Source: Tsuneonella flava
Lineage (GTDB): Bacteria > Pseudomonadota > Alphaproteobacteria > Sphingomonadales > Sphingomonadaceae
Assembly (NCBI RefSeq): GCF_002870965.1
Contig: NZ_PHSO01000001.1
Coordinates: forward strand, 186,001 to 250,000
DNA: 64,000 nt
Direction of reading: 5' to 3'
The notes under the pieces are model-generated. The model was not told where the DNA came from. It searched no databases and saw only the letters and a list, made by a program, of their open reading frames with translations. Positions within the stretch are counted from its first letter, which is position 1. Every line of letters starts with the position of its first letter. Positions 10,675 to 18,762 of this stretch are shown here, piece by piece. A program made the translations under genes and the position numbers.

Positions 10675-11753
10675 GTCCTCCGCGGCGCATATCGCCGCGG
10701 ATGCTGGCGCCTTCGCGGATCATCCGCAGCACTCCGGCACAAGCTGGTGGCGGACGCGACCGTCGCGCTTTGGTAGAGAAAGCCCACCGCGCCATCGAAC
10801 AGGGATCGCGTAGCTTTGCCGCGGCTAGCCAGCTGTTCGACCGCCACACGCGCGAACGAGTGTGGCTCCTCTATGCATGGTGTCGACGATGCGATGACAT
10901 CGCCGATGGGCAGGACATGGGCGGCGAGCTTTCGACCGATGGCGATCCGGCCAAACGCATCCGCGCGATCCGCTTGCTGACGCAGCGCGCTCTGGATGGT
11001 TTACCCACTGCCGATCCGGCGTTCGATGCTTTCGGGCTGGTCGCGCGGGAATGCGGCCTCACCCGCGAAATGGCGGAAGATGTCATCGAAGGCTTCGCGC
11101 TCGATGCCGCCGGATGGCGCCCGCGCACCGAAATGGATCTGGCGCGCTATTGCTATCACGTGGCCGGTGCCGTCGGCGTGATGATGGCGGTCGTGATGGG
11201 CGTGCGGAAGGACGACAGCGAGTTGCTGGATCGCGCCTGCGATCTGGGCATTGCCTTCCAACTCGCCAATATCGCCCGCGATATCAACGAGGACGACAAG
11301 GCGGATCGCTGTTACCTTCCAGTGGAATGGCTGGTTCAGGAAGATATCGAGCCAGGCCAGCATATGAAGCCCCATCATCGGCAGGAACTGGCCGACATAA
11401 CCGCCCGACTGATCCGGCGGATGGAACGGCACGAGGCGATGGCCCGCTTCGGCGCCGCGCATCTGCCATTCCGCAGCCGCTGGGCCGTGCTTTCCGCGGC
11501 CCGTATCTATGGCGCAATCGGACGCGAAGTCGTCGCGCGGGGCAAGGCAGCATGGGATCACCGCGTCGTGATCGGCTCTGCGGCAAAGGTGCGCCATGTC
11601 GCGGCGGCATTCTGGGAAGCTTTGCTCAACCGCCCTACCATTCCCACAGAGCCGCCCGAATGGACGCGCGGCGATATCCTGATCGAAGTGCGTATGGCTG
11701 GCCCCATTGCCCAGCCGTCGTTTGAGCCATTGCCAGACGAATTTGACGGATAA
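10671..11753 (+). CDS. crtB: Phytoene synthase CrtB
   Basis: CrtB condenses two geranylgeranyl diphosphates head-to-head into phytoene, the entry step of the pathway. Both Asp-rich metal-binding motifs are present: DDIAD at residues 75-79 and NIARDINEDD at about 200-209. The gene starts with GTG at 10671, overlapping the LOG stop (GTGA). The roughly 30 residues before the conserved SFAAAS motif are slightly long for the family. The C-terminal half ends with a region rich in Pro and acidic residues. With crtY and crtI this is enough to make beta-carotene from GGPP. No hydroxylase (crtZ), ketolase (crtW) or crtE is in the window. Confidence 0.96.
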   Translation: MSPPRRISPRMLAPSRIIRSTPAQAGGGRDRRALVEKAHRAIEQGSRSFAAASQLFDRHTRERVWLLYAWCRRCDDIADGQDMGGELSTDGDPAKRIRAIRLLTQRALDGLPTADPAFDAFGLVARECGLTREMAEDVIEGFALDAAGWRPRTEMDLARYCYHVAGAVGVMMAVVMGVRKDDSELLDRACDLGIAFQLANIARDINEDDKADRCYLPVEWLVQEDIEPGQHMKPHHRQELADITARLIRRMERHEAMARFGAAHLPFRSRWAVLSAARIYGAIGREVVARGKAAWDHRVVIGSAAKVRHVAAAFWEALLNRPTIPTEPPEWTRGDILIEVRMAGPIAQPSFEPLPDEFDG

Positions 11754-11838
11754 ACACGCCGAAGCGACACATAGCAGGTTCAAGCCCATCGGGCTGCGAG
11801 CACTCGCCAATGATGCAAACTTTGGCTAACCCTCGACC

Positions 11839-13749
11839 ATGATTTCTAAACTCCTCATTGCCAATCGCGGCGAAATCGCCTGCCGTATTATCCGTACTGC
11901 ACGGGCTATGGGTATCCGCACCGTGGCGGTCTATTCGGACGCCGACGCAAAGGCGCTGCATGTGCGTCAGGCAGACGAAGCCGTGCATATCGGCCCCTCT
12001 CCCGCTGCCGAATCCTATCTGATCGGCGAGCGGATCATTGCAGCCGCGAAAGAAACCGGGGCAGAGGCTATTCATCCCGGCTACGGATTTCTGTCGGAAA
12101 ACGCCGATTTCGCGCAGGCAGTGATCGATGCCGGTCTGATATGGGTCGGGCCTAAGCCGGACAGTATCCGCGCAATGGGCCTCAAAGATGCCGCCAAGGA
12201 ACGGATGATCGCCGCCGGTGTGCCGGTGACTCCCGGCTATCTGGGGGCGGACCAGTCTGTCGAACGGCTGACTGCGGAAGCGGACAAGATCGGTTACCCG
12301 GTTCTTATCAAAGCGGTCGCCGGGGGCGGCGGTAAAGGTATGCGTAAGGTGGACGCCGCCGCCGATTTCGCGGCTGCGCTCGAATCCTGCCAGCGCGAAG
12401 CACGCGCCAGTTTCGGCAACGATGAAGTGCTGCTGGAAAAGTGGATCACTTCCCCCCGCCATATCGAAGTGCAGGTGTTCGGGGACAGTCATGGCAACGT
12501 CGTCCACCTGTTCGAACGTGATTGCTCGCTCCAGCGGCGCCATCAGAAAGTGATCGAAGAAGCCCCCGCCCCCGGCATGGACGAGACGACGCGCGAAGAG
12601 ATCTGCGCCGCTGCCGTGCGGGCCGCCAAAGCCGTGGACTACGAAGGCGCAGGCACGATCGAATTCATTGCCGACGCCAGCCAAGGCCTGCGCGCCGATC
12701 GCATTTTCTTCATGGAAATGAACACCCGCCTGCAGGTCGAACATCCGGTGACCGAGGAAATTACCGGCGTCGATCTGGTCGAATGGCAACTGCGCGTGGC
12801 CAGCGGCGAAGCAATCCCATTGAAGCAGGAAGACCTCAGCATCAATGGCCACGCCATCGAAGCGCGGCTCTATGCCGAAGATCCGGCGAAGGGTTTTCTG
12901 CCCAGCACCGGGCGGCTCGACCATCTGATTTTCGGCAATGCCAACCGGATCGAAACCGGAGTGGAAGAAGGCGGCACCGTCTCTCCATTCTACGACCCGA
13001 TGATTGCCAAGGTCATCTGCCATGCACCGACCCGCACCGCTGCTATCGACGATCTGGCGCTGGCGCTGGCAGAAACCGAAGTGTGGCCGGTGCGGACCAA
13101 TGCCGGGTTTCTTGTCCGCGCTCTGGAATCGGATCGTTTCCGCGCTGCCGATCTCGACACCGGATTTATTGGCGATGCAGGCGATGCCCTGATCCCGATG
13201 GGCGAGCCGAACGACGACGAATGGTATGTCGCCGCGCAAATTGCGGCCAGCGAATTCGCCGGGCTTCCGATGTCCGGGTTCCGTCTCAATGCCGCACCGC
13301 GCCGGTCAGTCGCTCTGGCCAGCGGAGAGAACAGGCGCATCGTCGATCTGCCCACGGCAGAGGCCGCCACTCTATCGGCGGGAGCAGAAGAACCCGCATT
13401 CTATGCGGCAGATAGCACGACGATCTCCGGCTATCGCGCAAGCGATCAGGTAGTCGTATTCGCTAATGGAGTCGGTCACGCTTTCAACACCGCGATGCGC
13501 GGCACCGGGCACGCCTCCGCCGCCGATGGAGCGATCCTGGCTCCGATGCCAGGCAAAGTGATCGCTGTCGATGTGGCCAAAGGTGACATCGTCACCGCCG
13601 GGCAGCGCCTGATGGTGCTGGAAGCGATGAAGATGGAACATGCCCTCACCGCTCCGTTCGACGGCACCATCAGCGAACTGAACGCCAGCGAAGGTGGTCA
13701 AGTTCAGGTCGATGCGGTTCTGGCGGTGGTGGAGCCGGTGGAGGCGTAG
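11839..13749 (+). CDS. Acyl-CoA carboxylase alpha subunit (biotin carboxylase + BCCP)
   Basis: A 636-residue protein with biotin carboxylase domains (about 1-450) and a C-terminal biotinyl domain whose biotin-accepting lysine is K598 in EAMKMEH. The biotin carboxylase part shows ANRGEIACRIIRTAR at the N-terminus, the Gly-rich ATP loop GGGGKGMRK, and EMNTRLQVEHPVTE. It uses ATP and bicarbonate to carboxylate biotin for a partner carboxyltransferase that is not in this window. Length and layout fit the methylcrotonyl-, propionyl- or acetyl-CoA carboxylase alpha group, and I cannot separate these by eye. It follows crtB by 85 nt on the same strand but probably has its own promoter. Confidence 0.93.
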   Translation: MISKLLIANRGEIACRIIRTARAMGIRTVAVYSDADAKALHVRQADEAVHIGPSPAAESYLIGERIIAAAKETGAEAIHPGYGFLSENADFAQAVIDAGLIWVGPKPDSIRAMGLKDAAKERMIAAGVPVTPGYLGADQSVERLTAEADKIGYPVLIKAVAGGGGKGMRKVDAAADFAAALESCQREARASFGNDEVLLEKWITSPRHIEVQVFGDSHGNVVHLFERDCSLQRRHQKVIEEAPAPGMDETTREEICAAAVRAAKAVDYEGAGTIEFIADASQGLRADRIFFMEMNTRLQVEHPVTEEITGVDLVEWQLRVASGEAIPLKQEDLSINGHAIEARLYAEDPAKGFLPSTGRLDHLIFGNANRIETGVEEGGTVSPFYDPMIAKVICHAPTRTAAIDDLALALAETEVWPVRTNAGFLVRALESDRFRAADLDTGFIGDAGDALIPMGEPNDDEWYVAAQIAASEFAGLPMSGFRLNAAPRRSVALASGENRRIVDLPTAEAATLSAGAEEPAFYAADSTTISGYRASDQVVVFANGVGHAFNTAMRGTGHASAADGAILAPMPGKVIAVDVAKGDIVTAGQRLMVLEAMKMEHALTAPFDGTISELNASEGGQVQVDAVLAVVEPVEA

Positions 13750-13760
13750 CGCCATCATTC

Positions 13761-13780
13761 TGGCGCTTGTCGAAGCGCCA
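13761..13780 (+). terminator. Hairpin after the carboxylase gene
   Basis: TGGCGCTT and AAGCGCCA form a perfect 8-bp stem with a GTCG loop, 12 nt after the stop codon. No T-run follows, so termination strength is uncertain. Confidence 0.55.
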
Positions 13781-13947
13781 ACCCCGCGATAGCGTCGCCT
13801 GAAACAATCGGGACACGGCATCGCGCGGCCCGCCCGGATGGAGAGCGATATGAGCTGGAGGCAGCAGAGGATCCCGCTGCCGAACTGGCAGAGGTCAGCG
13901 CGCGGCTGATCTGGGGTCAGCAATGCTGCGGCGCTGGCCCTTCCCGT

Positions 13948-15216
13948 TCAGTGCACCTCGTGCATCGCCAGATACTTGCGCGCGTCGTGCGGGCGACGGA
14001 ACAGCCGCCACCGTTCGCTGAACAGCACCAGCCCCAACGACAAAATACTACACACCAGCAAGGCATGGGCCATCGGCCGGGCGCTGTCGTCATATGCCTG
14101 CCCGATCATGATGCCGACCCCGGCACCGATCAGCATACGCACGAATGACTGGACCGAGCTGGCCGCGCCGGCTGTATGTTCGAAAGGCTGCATTGCGATC
14201 GAACCGAAATTCGCGCCCATAAAGCCCAGCAGGCACAGATTGGCTGACATCAACGGCACGAACAGCATCAGCGAATGCGGCTGATAATGCGCGGCCCATA
14301 CCTGCACCGCCGAAATCAGGATAAATGCACAGAGCGCGCTGTGCGACACGCGCCGGGCACCGAACCGCTCCACAATCCGTGAATTGGTGAAACTCGACAC
14401 CGCCAGCGTCGATGCAGTGGCGCCAAAGATGACAGGGAACGCTTCGTTCGCGCCGAAATGATCGCCAATCAATTGCTGGGCACTGTTGATATAGCCAAAC
14501 AGCGCGCCAAAGGTCAGCCCGCTGCCAATCACATACCCAACCGCCGTTCGCGTCCGCAAAGTCAGCGGCAGATTGTGCAGAACCGATTTGAACTCCATCG
14601 GCTGCACATCTTCGGGATGAAGCGTTTCGGGCAATCGCAGCGCGGTCCACAGCGCCACCAGCGCAGCCAGCGCAGCCATTGCCACGAACACCCAGTGCCA
14701 GCTCCCCACTTTCAGCACCGCATCGCCCATGCTGGGCGCGAGGACAGGCACGACCATGAACACGATGAAGATCGTAGATAGCAATTTGGCCATCTGATCG
14801 CCTTCGTAACGGTCGCGAATAATGGCTGCGGGCAACACACTCAGCCCGGCGGACCCGAAGCCCTGCAAACACCGCAATGCCAACAGCGCCCCAAACGAAG
14901 GGGCAACCGCGCATAACAAGGCAGTCGTGACATAGATACCCAGCGTCACAAGCAATACCGGGCGGCGGCCAAACCGATCGGCAAATGTGCCGGGCACCAG
15001 ACACCCGACCCCGCTGGCCAGCAGATACAGGCCGACGACCAGTTGCCGCTGGTTCGGATCGGTCACACCCAATGACCGGGCGATTTCGTCCAGTGCCGGA
15101 AGCATCCCGTCGATTGCGAGAGCGCCAAGGCTCATCAGCGCAGCCATCATCGCCACGAATTCCCACTGAGGGACCGTGCGACCACTGCCATCGCTGGCTA
15201 TTATTGCTTCCTTCAT
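13948..15216 (-). CDS. Bcr/CflA-type multidrug efflux MFS transporter
   Basis: A 422-residue inner-membrane protein with about 12 hydrophobic segments. The MFS motif A variant, GTFADRFGRRPVLL, lies after the second segment, and LDEIARSLGVTDPNQRQLVVGLYLL near the N-terminus is typical of the Bcr/CflA drug:proton antiporters. I chose the ATG at 15214-15216 (MKEAIIASDG). An in-frame start 24 codons upstream would add a Cys- and Arg-rich extension unlike the family. The gene is divergent from dinB, and the short spacer must hold both promoters. Substrate unknown. Confidence 0.9.
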   Translation of the reverse strand: MKEAIIASDGSGRTVPQWEFVAMMAALMSLGALAIDGMLPALDEIARSLGVTDPNQRQLVVGLYLLASGVGCLVPGTFADRFGRRPVLLVTLGIYVTTALLCAVAPSFGALLALRCLQGFGSAGLSVLPAAIIRDRYEGDQMAKLLSTIFIVFMVVPVLAPSMGDAVLKVGSWHWVFVAMAALAALVALWTALRLPETLHPEDVQPMEFKSVLHNLPLTLRTRTAVGYVIGSGLTFGALFGYINSAQQLIGDHFGANEAFPVIFGATASTLAVSSFTNSRIVERFGARRVSHSALCAFILISAVQVWAAHYQPHSLMLFVPLMSANLCLLGFMGANFGSIAMQPFEHTAGAASSVQSFVRMLIGAGVGIMIGQAYDDSARPMAHALLVCSILSLGLVLFSERWRLFRRPHDARKYLAMHEVH

Positions 15217-15305
15217 CACCGCCCATTGCCCAAGCCAGGCGCGGAAAGGAAGAGAGTAAGCGCGGCAATCTTCCTTAGCTCGGCACAAACGCGTAGATTA
15301 CCGGC

Positions 15306-16433
15306 ATGAGCACCGCCACCGACGACGATGATGGAGACGACCGCGACGACAGCGGCGGGCTACGCAAAATCATCCATGTCGATATGGATGCGTTCTTCGC
15401 CAGCGTCGAACAGCGCGACGATCCATCGCTGCGCGGCAAACCGGTGGCCGTGGGCGGCTCATCCGGGCGCGGAGTGGTCGCTGCGGCCAGTTACGAAGCC
15501 CGCAAGTTCGGGGTCCGCAGTGCGATGCCATCGGTCACGGCCAAGCGGCTGTGCCCCGATCTGATTTTCTGCAAACATCGGTTCGATGTCTATCGCGCGG
15601 TGTCCCAGCAAATCCGGGCCATCTTCCGCGATTACACCCCGCATGTCGAACCACTCAGTCTGGACGAAGCTTATCTCGATGTAACCGCCGACCTGAAGGG
15701 GATTGGCAGCGGCACTTTGATTGCGGAAGACATCCGCCGCCGCATCCGCGCCGACACCGGGCTGACCGCCAGCGCCGGGGTCAGTTACAACAAATTCCTC
15801 GCCAAGATCGCCAGCGATCAGAACAAGCCCGACGGTATCTGTGTGATCCGTCCGGGCGAAGGCGCGGCGTTCGTCGCCGGTTTACCGGTGCGCCGGTTTC
15901 ACGGCGTCGGGCCGAAAAGTGCCGAGAAGATGGCAAAGCTGGGCATCGCCACCGGCGCGGACCTTGCGGGGAAGGATATCGCTTTTCTCCGCCAGCATTT
16001 TGGCAGCTTTGCCGAATACCTGTTTCGGGCTGCGCGGGGGATCGACCTGCGCCCCGTCCGGGCCAACCGCATCCGCAAATCGGTGGGCGGAGAGCGGACC
16101 TTTGCCGAAGATATCTCCAGCGGTGCGGCGCTTCGCAACACACTGGAAGATATCATCGATATCGTGTGGGACAGCATCGAAAGGGCAGAGGCACGCGGCC
16201 GCACCGTAACCCTGAAGATGAAGTACACCGATTTCCAGAATACCTCCCGCTCGCGCTCTGTCGCGCAGGCTGTGAGCGATAAGGATACCTTTAGTGCAAT
16301 CGCACGGAGTTTGCTGGACGAAGCTCTGCCTTTGCCTCTGCCAATCCGATTGATGGGCCTGACCCTCAGTAATCTGGAAAAAGAGGGAGACGAACAGCCG
16401 CCATCGGATGAAGCACAATTGTCTCTGCTATAG
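15306..16433 (+). CDS. dinB: DNA polymerase IV (Y-family translesion polymerase)
   Basis: DinB copies past damaged bases with low fidelity. Catalytic acidic residues are visible in IIHVDMDAFFASVEQ (D26, D28) and SLDEAYLDVT. The YNKFLAKIASDQNKPDG and helix-hairpin-helix GVGPKSAEKMAKLGI segments are in place. At 375 residues it is slightly longer than usual because of an acidic N-terminal tail (Asp-rich residues 5-15) before the polymerase fold. No beta-clamp motif was confirmed, although the C-terminal EAQLSLL resembles one (QLSLL). It is divergent from the MFS gene. No LexA box was recognised. Confidence 0.95.
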   Translation: MSTATDDDDGDDRDDSGGLRKIIHVDMDAFFASVEQRDDPSLRGKPVAVGGSSGRGVVAAASYEARKFGVRSAMPSVTAKRLCPDLIFCKHRFDVYRAVSQQIRAIFRDYTPHVEPLSLDEAYLDVTADLKGIGSGTLIAEDIRRRIRADTGLTASAGVSYNKFLAKIASDQNKPDGICVIRPGEGAAFVAGLPVRRFHGVGPKSAEKMAKLGIATGADLAGKDIAFLRQHFGSFAEYLFRAARGIDLRPVRANRIRKSVGGERTFAEDISSGAALRNTLEDIIDIVWDSIERAEARGRTVTLKMKYTDFQNTSRSRSVAQAVSDKDTFSAIARSLLDEALPLPLPIRLMGLTLSNLEKEGDEQPPSDEAQLSLL

Positions 16434-16475
16434 TGACAGGCTCGCCTTCTGACGTAGTGACGACATCACTCCGTT

Positions 16476-16958
16476 TCAGCGTACATCATCTTCCCATACG
16501 GCGATCCGCTTGCGTGCCAATGGCGATATCGGTTCGGGCCATTCACCGCTCCCGAAAAACCGCGCTTCAATCACTTCACGCCCGTCAGGGCGAAGCTCTC
16601 CCACCGCCTGTGCCGCCACGAGATAAGCGGTATGCGGAGCACCGGAAATCGTCTCTTCCAGCTTTTCGATCAGTCGCATGTCCGCCAGATCGATGCCAAG
16701 CTCTTCCGCCATTTCCCGCCGGGCGGCATCGAGCGGATCTTCGTCATGCGACATACCGCCTCCGGGCAGCGACCATGCACCTGAACCGTAGCTATGCCGC
16801 ACCAGCAGCAAGCCCCCCGTTCCGTCACCGACAAACACGCTCACTCCGGCAATCGCAGGACGGAACAGCAGGCGATAGCGATGGCGCACCCGGTGCGCGA
16901 CCCGCAGAGCAAGCCGGTGGAGCCCACGCGGCAGCAATCGTTCGATCAGGTGAAGCAC
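16476..16958 (-). CDS. Nudix hydrolase
   Basis: A 160-residue Nudix protein that would hydrolyse a nucleoside diphosphate linked to another group. The Nudix box is complete (GX5EX7REXXEEXG), ending REMAEELGI at about residues 81-89, preceded by SLPGGGM. The N-terminal 35 residues are Arg- and Leu-rich (RLLPRGLHRLALRVAHRVRHR), possibly an amphipathic membrane-associating helix. The start is GTG (16956-16958), 13 nt inside the 3' end of pgl, so the two are probably translated together. Substrate not predictable. Confidence 0.9.
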   Translation of the reverse strand: MLHLIERLLPRGLHRLALRVAHRVRHRYRLLFRPAIAGVSVFVGDGTGGLLLVRHSYGSGAWSLPGGGMSHDEDPLDAARREMAEELGIDLADMRLIEKLEETISGAPHTAYLVAAQAVGELRPDGREVIEARFFGSGEWPEPISPLARKRIAVWEDDVR

Positions 16959-17575
16959 GTAACCGGCTGTGTCGCCGCGCCCAGCAGGCGAGCAATCGGC
17001 AGATCGCTTTCCCCAGCAACCGCCGCATCGAATACCGCGCGCTTATCCGCACCACGGATCACGAACATCATCGCCTCGCTATTCAACAACGAAGGAATAG
17101 TCAGCGTAATCCGGTCGAAGGGCGCTTCGGGTGGAAGCGGGTCGGGTGTCAGGCGGCGGATCGGTTCGCCATCGTTCACTTGCGGATCGGTGTTTGGAAA
17201 CAGAGATGCAATATGCCCATCCGCCCCCATACCGAGCCACACCAAGGCGAAGTGTGGCACCTGCTCCATCGTAGTGAGCGTAACCACTTCCGCCCCCACC
17301 GGTTCGAACAGAGCGCGGATGCGACCGGTATTCGATGCCGTATGATCTTCGGGCACAATCCGGTCATCCCCCGGCCAAACGACAATCCGGCTCCAATCAA
17401 GGGGGGCCATCACCAGTTTTTCCAGAATGGGAAACGGAGTCGAACCGCCCGGCACCGCGATTTCGACCGGGCCGTCCCCTTCCGCCAGGGCAGCGATCAG
17501 GCGCGCTTCAATCCATGCAGCGATTTCCTCATCGGCGGCGTTTTCGATAACTTGCAAGTTTTCCATCCTGCTCAC
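16946..17575 (-). CDS. pgl: 6-phosphogluconolactonase
   Basis: Pgl opens 6-phosphogluconolactone in the pentose-phosphate and Entner-Doudoroff routes. The 209-residue DevB-type protein shows VPGGSTPFPILEKL near the N-terminus, WPGDDRIVPEDHTASNTG (family WxDER and SN block) and LGMGADGHIASLFPN, which supports the assignment. The start is GTG at 17575 or ATG at 17566; neither has a strong ribosome site. It sits apart from any zwf or edd gene, between dps and the Nudix gene, which starts inside it. Confidence 0.93.
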   Translation of the reverse strand: MSRMENLQVIENAADEEIAAWIEARLIAALAEGDGPVEIAVPGGSTPFPILEKLVMAPLDWSRIVVWPGDDRIVPEDHTASNTGRIRALFEPVGAEVVTLTTMEQVPHFALVWLGMGADGHIASLFPNTDPQVNDGEPIRRLTPDPLPPEAPFDRITLTIPSLLNSEAMMFVIRGADKRAVFDAAVAGESDLPIARLLGAATQPVTCFT

Positions 17576-17580
17576 ATATC

Positions 17581-17617
17581 ACAAAGCCCGCCGCGGCACA
17601 GGCCGGGCGGGCATTGT
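17581..17617 (-). terminator. Terminator hairpin after dps
   Basis: ACAAAGCCCGCC and GGCGGGCATTGT pair over 12 positions with one mismatch, around a 13-nt loop. On the minus strand the 3' arm ends GGCGGGCTTTGT, giving a short U-run, 22 nt after the dps stop. Confidence 0.65.
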
Positions 17618-17638
17618 GGATACGTTTTCGCGACGTGG

Positions 17639-18100
17639 TTATTGCAGCGTCTCGGTCAGGAACCAGACCCGCTGTTCAGCCTGATCGATCCACTCATCGA
17701 CCATGCCATTGGTGGCATAATCGTCCGCCTGATCGCTCGTTTCCTTCACTTCTTTCAAGCGTTCGAGAAGTTTGACGTTATCGTCGCGCAATTCCTTGAC
17801 CATCGCATCAGCTGAAAGTCCGGCATCGTCCTGATCCGAGATCCGGGTTGCCTGACCGACCGATGCGATCGAAGTCAGGGTCTTGCCGCCCTGCTTACGC
17901 ACACGTTCAGCAATCAGATCGACGTTGCCAAACAATTCGGCGGCCTGTTCATCGAACAACAAGTGCAGGTTGCGGAAACGCGGCCCCGATACATGCCAGT
18001 GGAAGTTCTTGGTTTTAAGATAAAGCGCAAGATGATCTGCGAGCGCACCATTCAGCGCTTCGATCAAAGCTTTATGCGAGTTGTCGCCTGTTTTGGGCAT
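17639..18100 (-). CDS. dps: Dps-type ferritin-like DNA-protection protein
   Basis: A 153-residue four-helix ferritin-like protein. The Dps ferroxidase site spans two subunits and is supplied by the first helices. Here NFHWHVSGPRFRNLHLLFDEQAAELF carries the expected His, His, Asp and Glu. It stores iron and protects DNA during oxidative stress. The ATG at 18098-18100 (MPKTGDNS) has an AAGGAGA ribosome site 9 nt upstream, so the longer frame from 18121 is rejected. It has no Lys-rich DNA-binding tail. It is probably transcribed alone, ending at the 17581-17617 hairpin. Confidence 0.95.
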   Translation of the reverse strand: MPKTGDNSHKALIEALNGALADHLALYLKTKNFHWHVSGPRFRNLHLLFDEQAAELFGNVDLIAERVRKQGGKTLTSIASVGQATRISDQDDAGLSADAMVKELRDDNVKLLERLKEVKETSDQADDYATNGMVDEWIDQAEQRVWFLTETLQ

Positions 18101-18191
18101 TGAGTGGTCTCCTTCGTCCAACTGGATTACACACTATATACGCACAAACCGCTGATCGGTTCATTGAATTCAATCGATACCAATTATCGAA

Positions 18192-18752
18192 CTAATCGAT
18201 AATCCCGCGCACTCGCAGTCCGATCACGATGGCACCGATCAGCAAGATTACAGCAATAACAATGCGTACCGCGCGTAATGGCAAGCGTGCCTCGATATCG
18301 GCGCCTGCCAATATTGCCATAGCGACCGCGGCCATCCCGCCCAGCGCACCGCCCACCCCGGCCACTACGACCGATCCACTGGCGGCAAATGCAAAAACCA
18401 GAAATCGCGCCGCATCGCCAACCTGCCGTGCAATCAGCACGATCAGGATCGGGAGGAAAGAACGCGTTGGTTCCTGCGGCAAACGTTCTTTGCGTGGCCA
18501 CGCCAGCTCCGCAGCCGCAACCAACAGCGCAATAGCAACCAGCATCGTCTGCGCCGGTCCGGGCATCAGGTTGGCGATCAACGAGCCGGAAAAAGCCATT
18601 GCCGCCGCCGACACGACAGACGCGGCAACTCCTGCCACTATCAACGCGGTCGTGTTGCCGAGCCGCTGCGAAAGCCGTGCCGCCAGTTGCCAGTCACGTC
18701 CACCGGTCGAGACGACCAGCACGGCAACGAAAGCGAACAGCAAAGTGGACAA
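18192..18752 (-). CDS. Small membrane protein resembling TMEM165/GDT1 (UPF0016), degenerate motifs
   Basis: A 186-residue, very hydrophobic protein with about six membrane segments in two related halves separated by a short charged loop (WPRKERLPQEPTR). The two-half layout and the position of VGD in IARQVGDAARF recall the UPF0016/TMEM165/GDT1 cation transporters, which carry ExGD(K/R)(T/S) in each half. Here the first copy reads STGGRDW and the second RQVGDAA, so the key acidic residues are mostly lost and transport activity is doubtful. The start appears to be TTG (18750-18752). It lies 10 nt after the PhoX-like gene on the same strand. Confidence 0.7.
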   Translation of the reverse strand: MSTLLFAFVAVLVVSTGGRDWQLAARLSQRLGNTTALIVAGVAASVVSAAAMAFSGSLIANLMPGPAQTMLVAIALLVAAAELAWPRKERLPQEPTRSFLPILIVLIARQVGDAARFLVFAFAASGSVVVAGVGGALGGMAAVAMAILAGADIEARLPLRAVRIVIAVILLIGAIVIGLRVRGIID

Positions 18753-18762
18753 ATTCGCCCTC

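Noticed and set aside
11635-13239. Minus-strand frame of 534 codons
   Set aside because: Antisense of the carboxylase alpha subunit.
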